From the NCBI RefSeq assembly GCF_013408655.1, contig NZ_JACCBP010000001.1, positions 3,162,001 through 3,226,000 of the forward strand: a stretch of 64,000 nucleotides of DNA. The letters are read 5' to 3'. The notes beneath the pieces were generated by a model that saw only the letters and a program-made list of their open reading frames with translations, searched no databases and was not told the DNA's origin. Made by a program: the position numbers and the translations under genes. The stretch is from Pigmentiphaga litoralis. Lineage in GTDB: Bacteria; Pseudomonadota; Gammaproteobacteria; Burkholderiales; Burkholderiaceae_B. Shown here piece after piece: positions 7,695 to 16,130 of the stretch. Position 1 is the first letter of the stretch, and each line of letters begins with the position of its first letter.

Positions 7695-8504
7695 ATGATG
7701 TCTTCTTCCCGACTGCTGGGCGTACTTGCAGCGCCAGCCGTGGCCTTTGTCGCGGCCTTCTGGCTGCTGCCGGTGGCGCGCCTGTTCACGCTGCCGGCCG
7801 CGCAGGGCGCAGCGGCGTACTTTGCCGTGCTGACCCATGGCCGCTATCTGCGCAGCCTGCTGAACACCTTAGCCCTGTCGTTGACCGTGACCCTGGTCAC
7901 GCTGGTGATCGGCGGGCTGGTGGGCATCACCCTGGCGCGGCTGCGCTTTCGCGGCAAAGGGCTGCTGCTGTCCCTGCTGACCTTGCCGCTGTCGTTTCCG
8001 GGCGTCATCGTCGGCTTTTTCATCATCCTGCTGGGCGGGCGCCAGGGTCTGGTGGCCGACCTGACGGAATGGCTGGGGCTGGGCCGCAGCACCTTTGCGT
8101 ACGGGCTGACCGGCCTGTTCCTGGCCTATGTCTATTTCTCGTTGCCGCGCGCGATCGCCACGTATACGGCGGCCGCGGGTGCCATGGACGCGCAACTGGA
8201 AGAGGCCGCCCGGTCACTGGGCGCGTCGCACTGGCAGGTGGCGCGCGACGTGTGGATGCCTGGCCTGGTGCAGACGACGCGGGCCTGTGGCGCCATCATC
8301 TTCGCCACCGCGATGGGCGCGTTCGGCACCGCGTTCACGCTGGCCAGCAAGTTTGAGGTGCTGCCCATCACGATCTACGACGAGTTCACCAACTACGCCA
8401 ACTTCGGTCTTGCCGCGAGCCTGTCGATCGCGCTGGGCCTGCTGACCTGGCTCACGCTGTTCGTGACCCGCAAGTCGGCACAATCCGCCACGACGGGAGC
8501 CTGA
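7695..8504 (+). CDS. ABC transporter permease (PotB/CysT type), first
   Basis: The protein has 269 residues from the ATG at 7695, with a second ATG one codon later. It has six hydrophobic segments and the inner-membrane permease EAA loop, seen as LEEAARSLGASHWQVARDVWMPGL. It forms the heterodimeric channel with the product of 8509. It lies 19 bases after the binding-protein gene and 4 bases before the next permease gene, so it is clearly in one operon. Confidence 0.87.
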   Translation: MMSSSRLLGVLAAPAVAFVAAFWLLPVARLFTLPAAQGAAAYFAVLTHGRYLRSLLNTLALSLTVTLVTLVIGGLVGITLARLRFRGKGLLLSLLTLPLSFPGVIVGFFIILLGGRQGLVADLTEWLGLGRSTFAYGLTGLFLAYVYFSLPRAIATYTAAAGAMDAQLEEAARSLGASHWQVARDVWMPGLVQTTRACGAIIFATAMGAFGTAFTLASKFEVLPITIYDEFTNYANFGLAASLSIALGLLTWLTLFVTRKSAQSATTGA

Positions 8505-8508
8505 CACC

Positions 8509-9306
8509 ATGCGGCACCCCCGACACCTTCCCCTGTTGCTGCCGGCCTTGACCGTCGTGGTCAGCGTGTTCCTGCTTGCACCCATCGCGCTGTCGGTGCT
8601 GGCCGGCCTGGTCAACAACTACAGCGTGGGCATCAAGAGCGGGCTGACCCTGCGCTGGCTGACCGAGGTGATCGACGTGTATGGCGGCACCATTTCGGCC
8701 TCGTTGATGCTGGCCCTGGCCTGCGTGGCTGGCACGCTGCTGCTCGGCATTCCGTGCGCCTATGCCATGGCGCGCAGCCGCTCGCGCTGGGCCCGTCTGT
8801 TCGAGGAACTGTTGACGCTGCCGGTGGCCGTCCCGGGCCTGGCCACGGCGCTGGCGCTCATCCTGGCGTACGGCCAGATCCGCGGCTTCCGGCAAAGCTT
8901 TGCCTTCATCCTGGTCGGCCACATCGTCTTCACGTTGCCCTTCATGGTGCACGCGGTCAGCGCCGCGTTCCGGCGCGATGCCCTGCTCGCCATGGATGAA
9001 GCCGCGCGGTCGCTGGGCGCATCGTTCGCACGACGCTTCCTGGGTGTGCTGGTGCCCGCCGTGCTGCCTTCCATCGTGACCGCCAGCCTGATGGTCTTTA
9101 CGCTGTCGGTGGGTGAATTCAACCTGACCTGGATGCTGCATACCCCGCTGACCCGCACGCTGCCGGTGGGTCTGGCCGACAGCTATGCGTCCATGCGCAT
9201 CGAAGTCGGGTCGGCCTACACGCTGGTTTTCCTGCTGGTCATTCTGCCTGTCATGCTGGGCCTGCAATGGCTCGGCCACCTGATCGAGAAACACCTTGGA
9301 ACTTGA
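8509..9306 (+). CDS. ABC transporter permease (PotC type), second
   Basis: This 265-residue inner-membrane permease carries a clear EAA loop (MDEAARSLGASFARRFLGVLVP). The conserved hydrophobic segments include PVAVPGLATALALILAYG and the family ending LQWLGHLIEKHLG. The ATG follows the previous stop by four bases with GGGAG upstream. The end overlaps the TTG start of the ATPase gene by 11 bases. Confidence 0.87.
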   Translation: MRHPRHLPLLLPALTVVVSVFLLAPIALSVLAGLVNNYSVGIKSGLTLRWLTEVIDVYGGTISASLMLALACVAGTLLLGIPCAYAMARSRSRWARLFEELLTLPVAVPGLATALALILAYGQIRGFRQSFAFILVGHIVFTLPFMVHAVSAAFRRDALLAMDEAARSLGASFARRFLGVLVPAVLPSIVTASLMVFTLSVGEFNLTWMLHTPLTRTLPVGLADSYASMRIEVGSAYTLVFLLVILPVMLGLQWLGHLIEKHLGT

Positions 9307-10357
9307 ACGCACCCGCGTCGATGTCATCGACTGCGCCAAGACCTATCCCGATGGCACGCGCGGCCTGCATCCCACGCGATTATCGATCGAGCCCGGTGAA
9401 GTGGTCGCGCTGCTGGGCCCGTCGGGCTGCGGCAAGACCACCTTGCTGCGCCTGATCGCGGGCCTGGAAACGCCCGATGCCGGCAGCCGCATCCTGTTCG
9501 GCGGGGATGATGTCGTGCCGCTGCCGGTCGAGCGCCGGGGCATCGGCATCGTGTTCCAGCATTACGCGCTGTTCCCGCACATGTCGGTCGAAGCCAACAT
9601 TGCCTACGGCCTGCGGATACGCGGCGTCGCGCCCGACGTGCAGCGCCGCACCGTGGGCGAACTGATCGACCTGGTGCGGCTGGGCGGTCTGGAAAAAAAG
9701 CGGCCCGCCGAGTTGTCGGGCGGACAGCGGCAGCGGGTGGCGCTGGCCCGCGCCGTGGCCGTGCGGCCGCGGGTGCTGCTGCTTGACGAACCCCTGACCG
9801 CGCTGGACGCCAAGCTCAAGGAATCGCTGCGCGATGAGCTGGCCGAACTGCTGCGCCGCTTGCACATCACCGCCATTCACGTCACGCACGACCAGCAGGA
9901 AGCCCTGGCCATTGCCGACCGCCTGGCGGTCATGCAGGCCGGGCGCATCGTGCAGGTGGGCGACGGCGAGACCCTGTACCGGAATCCCGCGCATCCCTTT
10001 GTGGCCAGCTTCCTTGGGCGCGTCAACCGCTTGCGCACCGATGCCGGCGGGCACGGCGTGCACCTGGGCGGCCAGCCGCAGGCGTACCCTGTCGGCATGA
10101 CGTCCGCACCGCGCCCGGCCGAGCTCCTGGTGCGGCCCGAAGACATCGATGTCGGTGCGGTCCAGGCCGCCTGGGGCGAGGCCACCGTGCTGCGCCGCCG
10201 CTTTCTTGGCGAACGCGTGCACCTGACCCTGTCGCTGGCCGACCAGCCCGACCTGCATGCCGATGTGGACCGCGATCACCCCGCCCAGGTCGGCGACCGG
10301 GTGGGCGTGCGCGTCCGCGACGGCCGGCTCATGCCCTGCCTTGATCCTGTTTCCTGA
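9296..10357 (+). CDS. ABC transporter ATPase (PotA/UgpC type with TOBE domain)
   Basis: This 353-residue ATPase starts at a TTG overlapping the permease gene. The Walker A motif GPSGCGKTT begins at residue 41, the Q-loop is FQHYALFPH, the signature LSGGQRQR is near residue 140 and Walker B LLLDEP is near residue 161. The extension beyond about residue 240 is a TOBE-like domain (ELLVRPEDIDVG, RRRFLGERVHLTL), as in importers for polyamines, iron or glycerol phosphate. The stop overlaps the start of the phosphodiesterase gene (TGATG). Confidence 0.9.
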   Translation: MELERTRVDVIDCAKTYPDGTRGLHPTRLSIEPGEVVALLGPSGCGKTTLLRLIAGLETPDAGSRILFGGDDVVPLPVERRGIGIVFQHYALFPHMSVEANIAYGLRIRGVAPDVQRRTVGELIDLVRLGGLEKKRPAELSGGQRQRVALARAVAVRPRVLLLDEPLTALDAKLKESLRDELAELLRRLHITAIHVTHDQQEALAIADRLAVMQAGRIVQVGDGETLYRNPAHPFVASFLGRVNRLRTDAGGHGVHLGGQPQAYPVGMTSAPRPAELLVRPEDIDVGAVQAAWGEATVLRRRFLGERVHLTLSLADQPDLHADVDRDHPAQVGDRVGVRVRDGRLMPCLDPVS

Positions 10358-11202
10358 TGACCTTCCCGACCATGCCCACGACGTTGCTTGTCCAGCTGTC
10401 CGACACCCACATCCGCGAACCCGGGCAGCTTGCCTATGGGCGGCTCGATACCGCGCCCTACCTTGCGCAAGCTGTCGCGGCGATCGGGCGGCTGCCCCAG
10501 CGGCCCGATGCCGTCGTGCTGACGGGCGACCTGACCGACTTTGGCCGGCCGGCCGAATATGCGCACCTGCGCGATCTGCTCGCGCCGCTGGCCATGCCTT
10601 TCTACCTGATGCCCGGCAACCATGATGACCGCCAGACCTTGCGCGCCAGCTTTCCCGAGCACAGCTACCTGGGCACCGATGGCTTCGTGCAATACAGCGT
10701 CCCCATTGGGGATCTGCAACTGATCGCGCTCGACACCGTCGTGCCGCAGGCCAGCGAAGGGTCCTTGTGCGAAGACCGGCTGGCCTGGCTGGCCGATCAG
10801 CTGGACCAGCATCGCGACCGTCCCGTGATCGTCGCCATGCATCACCCGCCGTTCGCGACGCTCATCGGCCACATGGACGCCATCGGCCTGCGGGCCGGTG
10901 CGGCGGAACTCGAAGCGCTGCTGCAACGTCATCCCAATGTGGAACGCGTGATCTGCGGCCACCTGCATCGCGCCATTCAGGTACGCTTCGGCGCCGGCCT
11001 GGCCTTGACCGTGCCTTCGTGCGCCCACCAGGTGTGCCTGGACCTGGCGCCCGACGCCGCATCGCAGTGGACGCTGGAACCGCCGGGCTTCGGCATCCAC
11101 GCGTTGCCCGGCTCCGGCCGCATCGTCAGCCACACCGCGTACACCGGCGCCTTTGACGGCCCCTACCCCTTTCATGACCCTACCGGCGCACTGATCGACT
11201 GA
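10357..11202 (+). CDS. Class III cyclic-nucleotide/glycerophosphodiester phosphodiesterase (metallophosphoesterase)
   Basis: This 281-residue metallophosphoesterase has every metal-ligand block: DTH at residues 16-18 (LSDTHI), GD in VVLTGDLTDFGR, GNHD in LMPGNHDDR, MHHPP and the closing GHLHRA. The layout matches the CpdA/GpdQ group, which hydrolyses cAMP or glycerophosphodiesters. There is no signal peptide, so it acts in the cytoplasm on imported or internal substrate. It is translationally coupled to the transporter ATPase, and a HAD phosphatase follows after 3 bases, so a stepwise diester-to-monoester-to-alcohol pathway is plausible. CpdA-like cAMP hydrolysis is the main alternative. Confidence 0.85.
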   Translation: MTFPTMPTTLLVQLSDTHIREPGQLAYGRLDTAPYLAQAVAAIGRLPQRPDAVVLTGDLTDFGRPAEYAHLRDLLAPLAMPFYLMPGNHDDRQTLRASFPEHSYLGTDGFVQYSVPIGDLQLIALDTVVPQASEGSLCEDRLAWLADQLDQHRDRPVIVAMHHPPFATLIGHMDAIGLRAGAAELEALLQRHPNVERVICGHLHRAIQVRFGAGLALTVPSCAHQVCLDLAPDAASQWTLEPPGFGIHALPGSGRIVSHTAYTGAFDGPYPFHDPTGALID

Positions 11203-11205
11203 CCC

Positions 11206-11817
11206 ATGCGTATTGCTTTCCTTGACCTTGACCACACCCTGTTGGTGGACGACAGCAACCAGTTGTGGATGAGCTGGCTGCTGCGCCAGAACGCCGTCAG
11301 CCCCGCCGCCATGATCCAGCACGAAGGCTTCATGGAAGACTATCGCCGCGGCACGCTGGACTATCCGGCGCTGCAGCGGTTTCGCACCGAACTGGATGCG
11401 TCCTTGCCGGCGGACGCCGTACCCGGCTGGCGGCAGGCGTTCGAGCAGACCTTGCTGCTGCCTGCCCTTGCGCCCGCGGCGATACCGACGATCACGGACT
11501 TGAAACAGCGGGGAATGATGACCGTGATCGTCAGCGCCACCGGCCATGCGCTGGTTGCGCCAGTGGCCGCGCACCTTGGCGTCGATCACGTCATTACCGA
11601 CTGCTTCGCGGCCGACAAGGTGCGCCAGGTGGACGCATGGCTGCATACCGTGGGCACCTCGCTCGGCCGGCTGGAGGACAGCTGGTTCTACAGCGATTCG
11701 TTCAACGACCTGCCCTTGTTGCAGGCCGTGAAACGTCCGATCGCCGTCGATCCCGACGCGCGCCTGACGACCTGGGCGATCCGGCACGACTGGGAGGTGG
11801 CCTCTTTCCGGACATGA
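11206..11817 (+). CDS. HAD-superfamily phosphatase (subfamily IB, SerB-like)
   Basis: The 203-residue protein has HAD motif I DLDHT (nucleophile Asp7, acid Asp9), motif II Ser in VIVSATGHAL, a motif III Lys in AADKVRQVD and motif IV SDSFNDLP. The cap inserted between motifs I and II is helical, as in the phosphoserine phosphatase-like IB group. It is the last gene of the LacI operon and starts 3 bases after the phosphodiesterase stop. It probably removes phosphate from the monoester made by that enzyme. The stop codon forms the left arm of a six-base stem (11815-11830), with no T run. Confidence 0.85.
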   Translation: MRIAFLDLDHTLLVDDSNQLWMSWLLRQNAVSPAAMIQHEGFMEDYRRGTLDYPALQRFRTELDASLPADAVPGWRQAFEQTLLLPALAPAAIPTITDLKQRGMMTVIVSATGHALVAPVAAHLGVDHVITDCFAADKVRQVDAWLHTVGTSLGRLEDSWFYSDSFNDLPLLQAVKRPIAVDPDARLTTWAIRHDWEVASFRT

Positions 11818-11857
11818 CAGCTTCCTGTCAGGAAACCCTACCCGGCACTCGGACATT

Positions 11858-11887
11858 AAGTAGAACGATTCGTATTTCCCCTAGAAT
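11858..11887 (+). promoter_or_regulatory. Putative Fur box and -10 upstream of ferric importer
   Basis: AAGTAGAAC-G-ATTCGTATT (11858-11876) has the 9-1-9 symmetry of a Fur site and keeps the flanking AA/TT and central GAA/TTC pairs. The right half ATTCGTATT recurs exactly beside the clearer Fur box upstream of the siderophore receptor (27441-27449). A TAGAAT -10 follows at 11882-11887. It matches the Fur consensus less well than the 27425 site. Confidence 0.5.
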
Positions 11888-11932
11888 CGGCGGCGCGTTT
11901 CTCTTCTGTCCCCGCCTTACAGGATCTGCCCC

Positions 11933-12982
11933 ATGACCTTTACCGTTACCGCCCGCGGGCGTCTGCTCCGGTCCACCGCCCTGGCCCTGGCCACGTCGGC
12001 AGCCGCCCTGAGCGCGCCCGCGTTCGCCGCCGAAGAAGTCAGCCTCTACACGACCCGCGAGCCCGCGCTGATCCAGCCGCTGCTCGATGCGTTCAGCAAG
12101 CAGAGCGGCATCAAGGTGAATACGGTATTCGTGAAGGATGGCCTGCTGGAACGTGTGAAGGCCGAAGGCGCGCGATCGCCGGCCGACGTGTTGATGACGG
12201 TGGACATCGGCAACCTGGTGGACCTGGTCGAAGGCGGCGTGACCCAGCGCGTGAAGTCGACCACGCTGGATGCCGCGGTGCCCGAGAACCTGCGCGACCC
12301 CGCCGGCCAGTGGTATGCGCTGTCGCTGCGCGACCGGGTGCTGTATGTGGAAAAGGACCTGCCGGTGCAGACCTTCACCTACGAAGCGCTGGCCGATCCG
12401 AAGTGGAAGGGCAAGGTGTGCATCCGCGCGGGCCAGCACCCGTACAACACGGCGCTGGTGGCGGCCAAGATCGCGCATGACGGCGTGGCCGAAACCGAAA
12501 CGTGGCTGCGCGGCGTCAAGGCCAACCTGGCGCGCAAGGCCACCGGCGGCGACCGCGACGTGGCGCGCGACATTCTGGGCGGCATCTGCGACATCGGCCT
12601 GGCCAACGCCTATTACGTTGGGCACATGAAGAATTCCGCGCCGGGCACCGACGGCCGCAAGTGGGGCGACGCCATCAAGGTGGTGCGCCCGACCTTCGCC
12701 AAGGGCGGCGGCACGCACGTGAACGTGTCGGGCGCCGCGGTCGCAAAGCATGCGCCGCACGCGGCCAACGCCGTCAAGCTGATGGAATATCTGGTGTCCG
12801 ACGCGGGCCAGGCATTGGTTGCGCGCGTCAACTATGAATACCCGGTGCGCGCGGGTATCGCGCTCGACCCGGTCATGGCGTCGCTGGGTCCGCTCAAGGT
12901 CGATCCCCTTTCAGTGGCCGAGATCGCCCGCCACCGCAAGCAGGCCAGCGAACTGATCGACAAGGTCGGGTTCGACAACTGA
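11933..12982 (+). CDS. Ferric iron ABC transporter periplasmic binding protein (FbpA/FutA type)
   Basis: The 349-residue protein has a signal peptide ending AFA-AE. The mature start EEVSLYTTREPALIQPLLDA is characteristic of FutA/FbpA proteins. Adjacent tyrosines in GLANAYYVGHMKN near residue 225 match the Tyr-Tyr pair that binds Fe3+ in this family, and LEYLVSDAGQ-like wording appears as LMEYLVSDAGQALVA. It delivers iron to the permease encoded 2 bases downstream. Fur-type regulation is suggested by the upstream site. Confidence 0.9.
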   Translation: MTFTVTARGRLLRSTALALATSAAALSAPAFAAEEVSLYTTREPALIQPLLDAFSKQSGIKVNTVFVKDGLLERVKAEGARSPADVLMTVDIGNLVDLVEGGVTQRVKSTTLDAAVPENLRDPAGQWYALSLRDRVLYVEKDLPVQTFTYEALADPKWKGKVCIRAGQHPYNTALVAAKIAHDGVAETETWLRGVKANLARKATGGDRDVARDILGGICDIGLANAYYVGHMKNSAPGTDGRKWGDAIKVVRPTFAKGGGTHVNVSGAAVAKHAPHAANAVKLMEYLVSDAGQALVARVNYEYPVRAGIALDPVMASLGPLKVDPLSVAEIARHRKQASELIDKVGFDN

Positions 12983-12984
12983 TC

Positions 12985-14643
12985 TTGTCCTGGCCCCAAC
13001 GAAGGCTGCGCCGTCCGGCACGGGGCCGCGCCGCTGCGATCGTCACGGTACTGATCGCCCTGATCGTGCTGGCGCCCATTGCGACGCTGGCATGGTTCGC
13101 GCTGGACAGCGACTTCGGCCACTGGTCGCATCTGGCCAACTATGTGCTGCCGCAGGCGCTGGCCAATACCCTGCTGCTGCTGGCCGGCGTGGGTGTGCTG
13201 GTCACGCTGCTGGGCACGGGCAGCGCCTGGCTCGTCACGGCCTATCGCTTTCCAGGGCGGCAGATGCTGACGTGGGCGCTGCTGCTGCCGCTGGCGGTAC
13301 CGACCTATATCGTGGCGTTCGCCTACCTGGATCTGCTGCACCCGATCGGTCCGATCCAGACGGCGCTGCGTGCCGTCCTGGGTTTCGACAGCCCGCGGCA
13401 GTTCCGGCTCCCTGATCTGCGATCGCTGCCCGGCGCCATCTTCGTGCTGGGCTTCGTGCTCTATCCCTATGTGTACCTGAGCACACGCGTCATGTTCATG
13501 AGCCAGGCGGCCAGCCTGATGGAAGCGGCGCGCACCCTGGGCGCCACGCGCGCCGAAGCCTTCAGGCGGATCGCCCTGCCGATGGCGCGCCCGGCCATCG
13601 CGGTGGGCTTGAGCCTGGCGTTGCTTGAAACCCTCAACGATATCGGCGCGTCCGAATTCCTGGGGGTGCCGACATTGACGGTGGCGGTCTATACGACGTG
13701 GATCACCCGGTCAGACCTGGCGGGCGCGGCGCAACTGGCCCTGACCACGCTGGCGATCATCGTCGCCCTGATCCTGCTGGAACGCCATGCGCGGCGCCGC
13801 CAGCGCTACGCCAACACGCAGCGCATGCGGCCGATGCCGCCCCGGCCGCTGCGCGGCGCGCAGGCAGCACTGGCCCTGGCGCTGGGCTTGATCCCGGTGG
13901 TCATCGGCTTTGTCGCGCCGGTATCGTATCTGGTGGCCGAGACCTGGGCCCGGCTGCATCGGGTGGGCGGGGTATCCGACGCGTTGCTGGGCGGCCTGCG
14001 CAATACGCTCACCGTGGCGCTGGCCGCCACGGTGCTGACCGTCGCCTGCGGACTGGTGGTGGGCTGGGCCAGCCGCACCCTGCGCGAAGGCGGCGGCATC
14101 GATCCGGTACGCGCCTGTGCCCGGGTCGCGAGCCTGGGGTATGCCGTGCCCGGCACCGTGCTGGCGATCGGCCTGATGACGCCCTTCATTGCCATCGACC
14201 GCCTGCTGGGCGCCACCTTCGGCACCACCGGGCTGGTGATGATGGGCTCGGTGACCGCGCTGGTCATTACGTGCACCATCCGCTTCCTGGCGATCTCGGC
14301 GGGCAGTGTCGATGCCGCCCTGACCCGCATTCCGCCTTCGCTGGAACAGGCGTCGCGCCTGCTGGGCGAGACGGCCGGCGGCACGCTGCGCCGGGTGCAC
14401 CTGCCGCTGCTGCGGCCCGCGCTGGCCGCGGCGGCCTTGCTGGTGTTCGTGGATACCATGAAGGAATTGCCCGCCACCCTGCTGCTGCGCCCGCTCAATT
14501 TCGATACGCTGGCCACCTGGCTGTATGCCGAGGCCGCCCGCGGCACGTATGAAGAAGGCGCGGTGGCCGCGTTGCTGATCGTGCTGGCGGGCCTGCTGCC
14601 CGTCATGTTGCTGGCGCGCACCCAACTCAAGATAGGCCGCTGA
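12985..14643 (+). CDS. Ferric iron ABC transporter permease, fused two-domain (FbpB/SfuB)
   Basis: The 552-residue protein has two homologous permease halves of about 270 residues, each with a binding-protein-dependent transport loop (EAARTLGATRAEAFRRIALP in the first; LEQASRLLGETAGGTLRR in the second). This double arrangement is typical of iron permeases, where one gene encodes the whole channel. A TTG start at 12985 lies 2 bases after the binding-protein stop, in line with tight coupling. Confidence 0.88.
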   Translation: MSWPQRRLRRPARGRAAAIVTVLIALIVLAPIATLAWFALDSDFGHWSHLANYVLPQALANTLLLLAGVGVLVTLLGTGSAWLVTAYRFPGRQMLTWALLLPLAVPTYIVAFAYLDLLHPIGPIQTALRAVLGFDSPRQFRLPDLRSLPGAIFVLGFVLYPYVYLSTRVMFMSQAASLMEAARTLGATRAEAFRRIALPMARPAIAVGLSLALLETLNDIGASEFLGVPTLTVAVYTTWITRSDLAGAAQLALTTLAIIVALILLERHARRRQRYANTQRMRPMPPRPLRGAQAALALALGLIPVVIGFVAPVSYLVAETWARLHRVGGVSDALLGGLRNTLTVALAATVLTVACGLVVGWASRTLREGGGIDPVRACARVASLGYAVPGTVLAIGLMTPFIAIDRLLGATFGTTGLVMMGSVTALVITCTIRFLAISAGSVDAALTRIPPSLEQASRLLGETAGGTLRRVHLPLLRPALAAAALLVFVDTMKELPATLLLRPLNFDTLATWLYAEAARGTYEEGAVAALLIVLAGLLPVMLLARTQLKIGR

Positions 14644-14645
14644 CC

Positions 14646-15437
14646 ATGTCCTCCCCGTTGCAGACCCCTGCGCTGCGCCTTGAAAACCTGCATCTGGCCT
14701 ACGACACGCCGCAGGGCGAGCGCAGTGTCGTGTCGGACTTTTCGCTGGACCTGGAACGCGGCGCCATCGGCTGCCTGCTGGGCGCATCGGGCTGCGGCAA
14801 GTCCACCGTGCTGCGCGCCATTGCCGGCTTCGAGCCGGTGCGCGGCGGCCGCATCCTGCTCGATGGCGAGGTGCTGTCGTCCCCCACCGAACAGCGGGCG
14901 CCCGAACTGCGGCGGGTGGGCATGATGTTCCAGGACTATGCCCTTTTTCCCCATCTGACGGTCGCGCAGAACGTGGGCTTCGGCCTGCGTCGCCGGCCCG
15001 CGCGCGAACGCGACAGGCAGGTGGCCGCCATGCTTGACATGGTGGGGCTGCCCACGGCCGGCGACAGCTACCCGCATGAATTGTCGGGCGGACAGCAGCA
15101 ACGGGTCGCCCTGGCCCGGTCGCTGGCCGCCTCGCCCGACCTGCTGCTGCTGGACGAGCCCTTCTCCAACCTGGATGTCGATACCCGCGAGCACCTGGCG
15201 TTTGAAGTGCGCGACATCCTGAAATCGTCGGGCCACACGGCGATCCTGGTCACGCACAACCAGGCGGAAGCCTTTGCGCTGGCCGACCGGATCGGCGTGA
15301 TGGCAGGCGGGCAATTGCGGCAATGGGATTCGCCGTATAACCTGCACCATCGGCCGGCCGACACCTTCGTCGCCGACTTCATCCGCCGCGAATCGCTGGT
15401 CCGCCAGCGCGACGCCGCCCTCGCCCGACAGGGATAG
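14646..15437 (+). CDS. Ferric iron ABC transporter ATPase (FbpC type)
   Basis: The 263-residue protein has Walker A GASGCGKST at residues 46-54, Q-loop FQDYALFPH, signature LSGGQQQR and Walker B LLLLDEPFSNLD. It is shorter than canonical FbpC of about 350 residues because the C-terminal regulatory domain is missing. It starts 2 bases after the permease gene and completes the importer. The response-regulator gene follows after only 9 bases. Confidence 0.88.
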   Translation: MSSPLQTPALRLENLHLAYDTPQGERSVVSDFSLDLERGAIGCLLGASGCGKSTVLRAIAGFEPVRGGRILLDGEVLSSPTEQRAPELRRVGMMFQDYALFPHLTVAQNVGFGLRRRPARERDRQVAAMLDMVGLPTAGDSYPHELSGGQQQRVALARSLAASPDLLLLDEPFSNLDVDTREHLAFEVRDILKSSGHTAILVTHNQAEAFALADRIGVMAGGQLRQWDSPYNLHHRPADTFVADFIRRESLVRQRDAALARQG

Positions 15438-15446
15438 AGTTTCACC

Positions 15447-16130
15447 ATGCGCCTGCTGCTGATCGAAGACGAACCCAAACTGGCGGCGTCCTTGTGCCAG
15501 GGTTTGAGCGAAGCGGGCTATCTGGTCGACATTGCGCACGACGGCCTGCAGGGCCGCTACCTGGCGATCGAAGGGCAGTACGACCTGATCGTGCTGGATG
15601 TGATGCTGCCCGGGCTGGACGGCTTTGATGTGCTGGCCGACCTGCGCAAGAAAAAGACGACGCCCGTGCTGATGCTGACGGCGCGCGATCAGGTCGAAGA
15701 CCGGGTGCGCGGCCTGCATGCCGGCGCCGACGATTACCTGGTCAAGCCCTTTGCGTTCTCGGAACTGCTGGCGCGGGCGCATGCCCTGATGCGGCGCGGC
15801 GCGGGCGGCAGCCTGGCCGAACCCGCCCGCGTGCGGCTGTCCGACGTGGAACTGGACCCGCGCCGCCGCAAGGCCTTTCGCGCCGGCCGCCAGATCGACC
15901 TGACCGCGCAGGAATTCATGCTGCTGGCGTATTTCCTGAAGCGCCAGGGCGAAGTGCTGTCCCGCCGCGAACTGGCCGAACAGCTGTGGAACATGACCTT
16001 CGACAGCGACAACAACGTGATCGACGTGGCCGTGCGCCGCCTGCGCCTGAAACTGGACGAACCCTTCGACGACAAGCTGCTGCACACCGTGCGCGGCATG
16101 GGCTACGTGCTCGAGCGGCGCGGGCCGTGA
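15447..16130 (+). CDS. OmpR-family response regulator (heavy-metal CusR/IrlR-like)
   Basis: The 227-residue protein has a receiver domain with phospho-acceptor Asp51 (LDVMLPGLDG), acidic pocket ED at 7-8 and Lys100 in DDYLVKPF. The winged-helix output domain ends with NNVIDVAVRRLRLKLD and HTVRGMGYVLE, wording typical of regulators paired with copper/heavy-metal sensor kinases. It is the fourth gene of the ferric importer operon. It overlaps the kinase start by GTGA. Confidence 0.9.
   Translation: MRLLLIEDEPKLAASLCQGLSEAGYLVDIAHDGLQGRYLAIEGQYDLIVLDVMLPGLDGFDVLADLRKKKTTPVLMLTARDQVEDRVRGLHAGADDYLVKPFAFSELLARAHALMRRGAGGSLAEPARVRLSDVELDPRRRKAFRAGRQIDLTAQEFMLLAYFLKRQGEVLSRRELAEQLWNMTFDSDNNVIDVAVRRLRLKLDEPFDDKLLHTVRGMGYVLERRGP

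Noticed and set aside
8155..8175. Second GTATAC motif as an additional GntR operator
   Set aside because: It lies inside the permease coding sequence, its flanks are not symmetrical and it lacks the T and A of the TNGTATACNA pattern.
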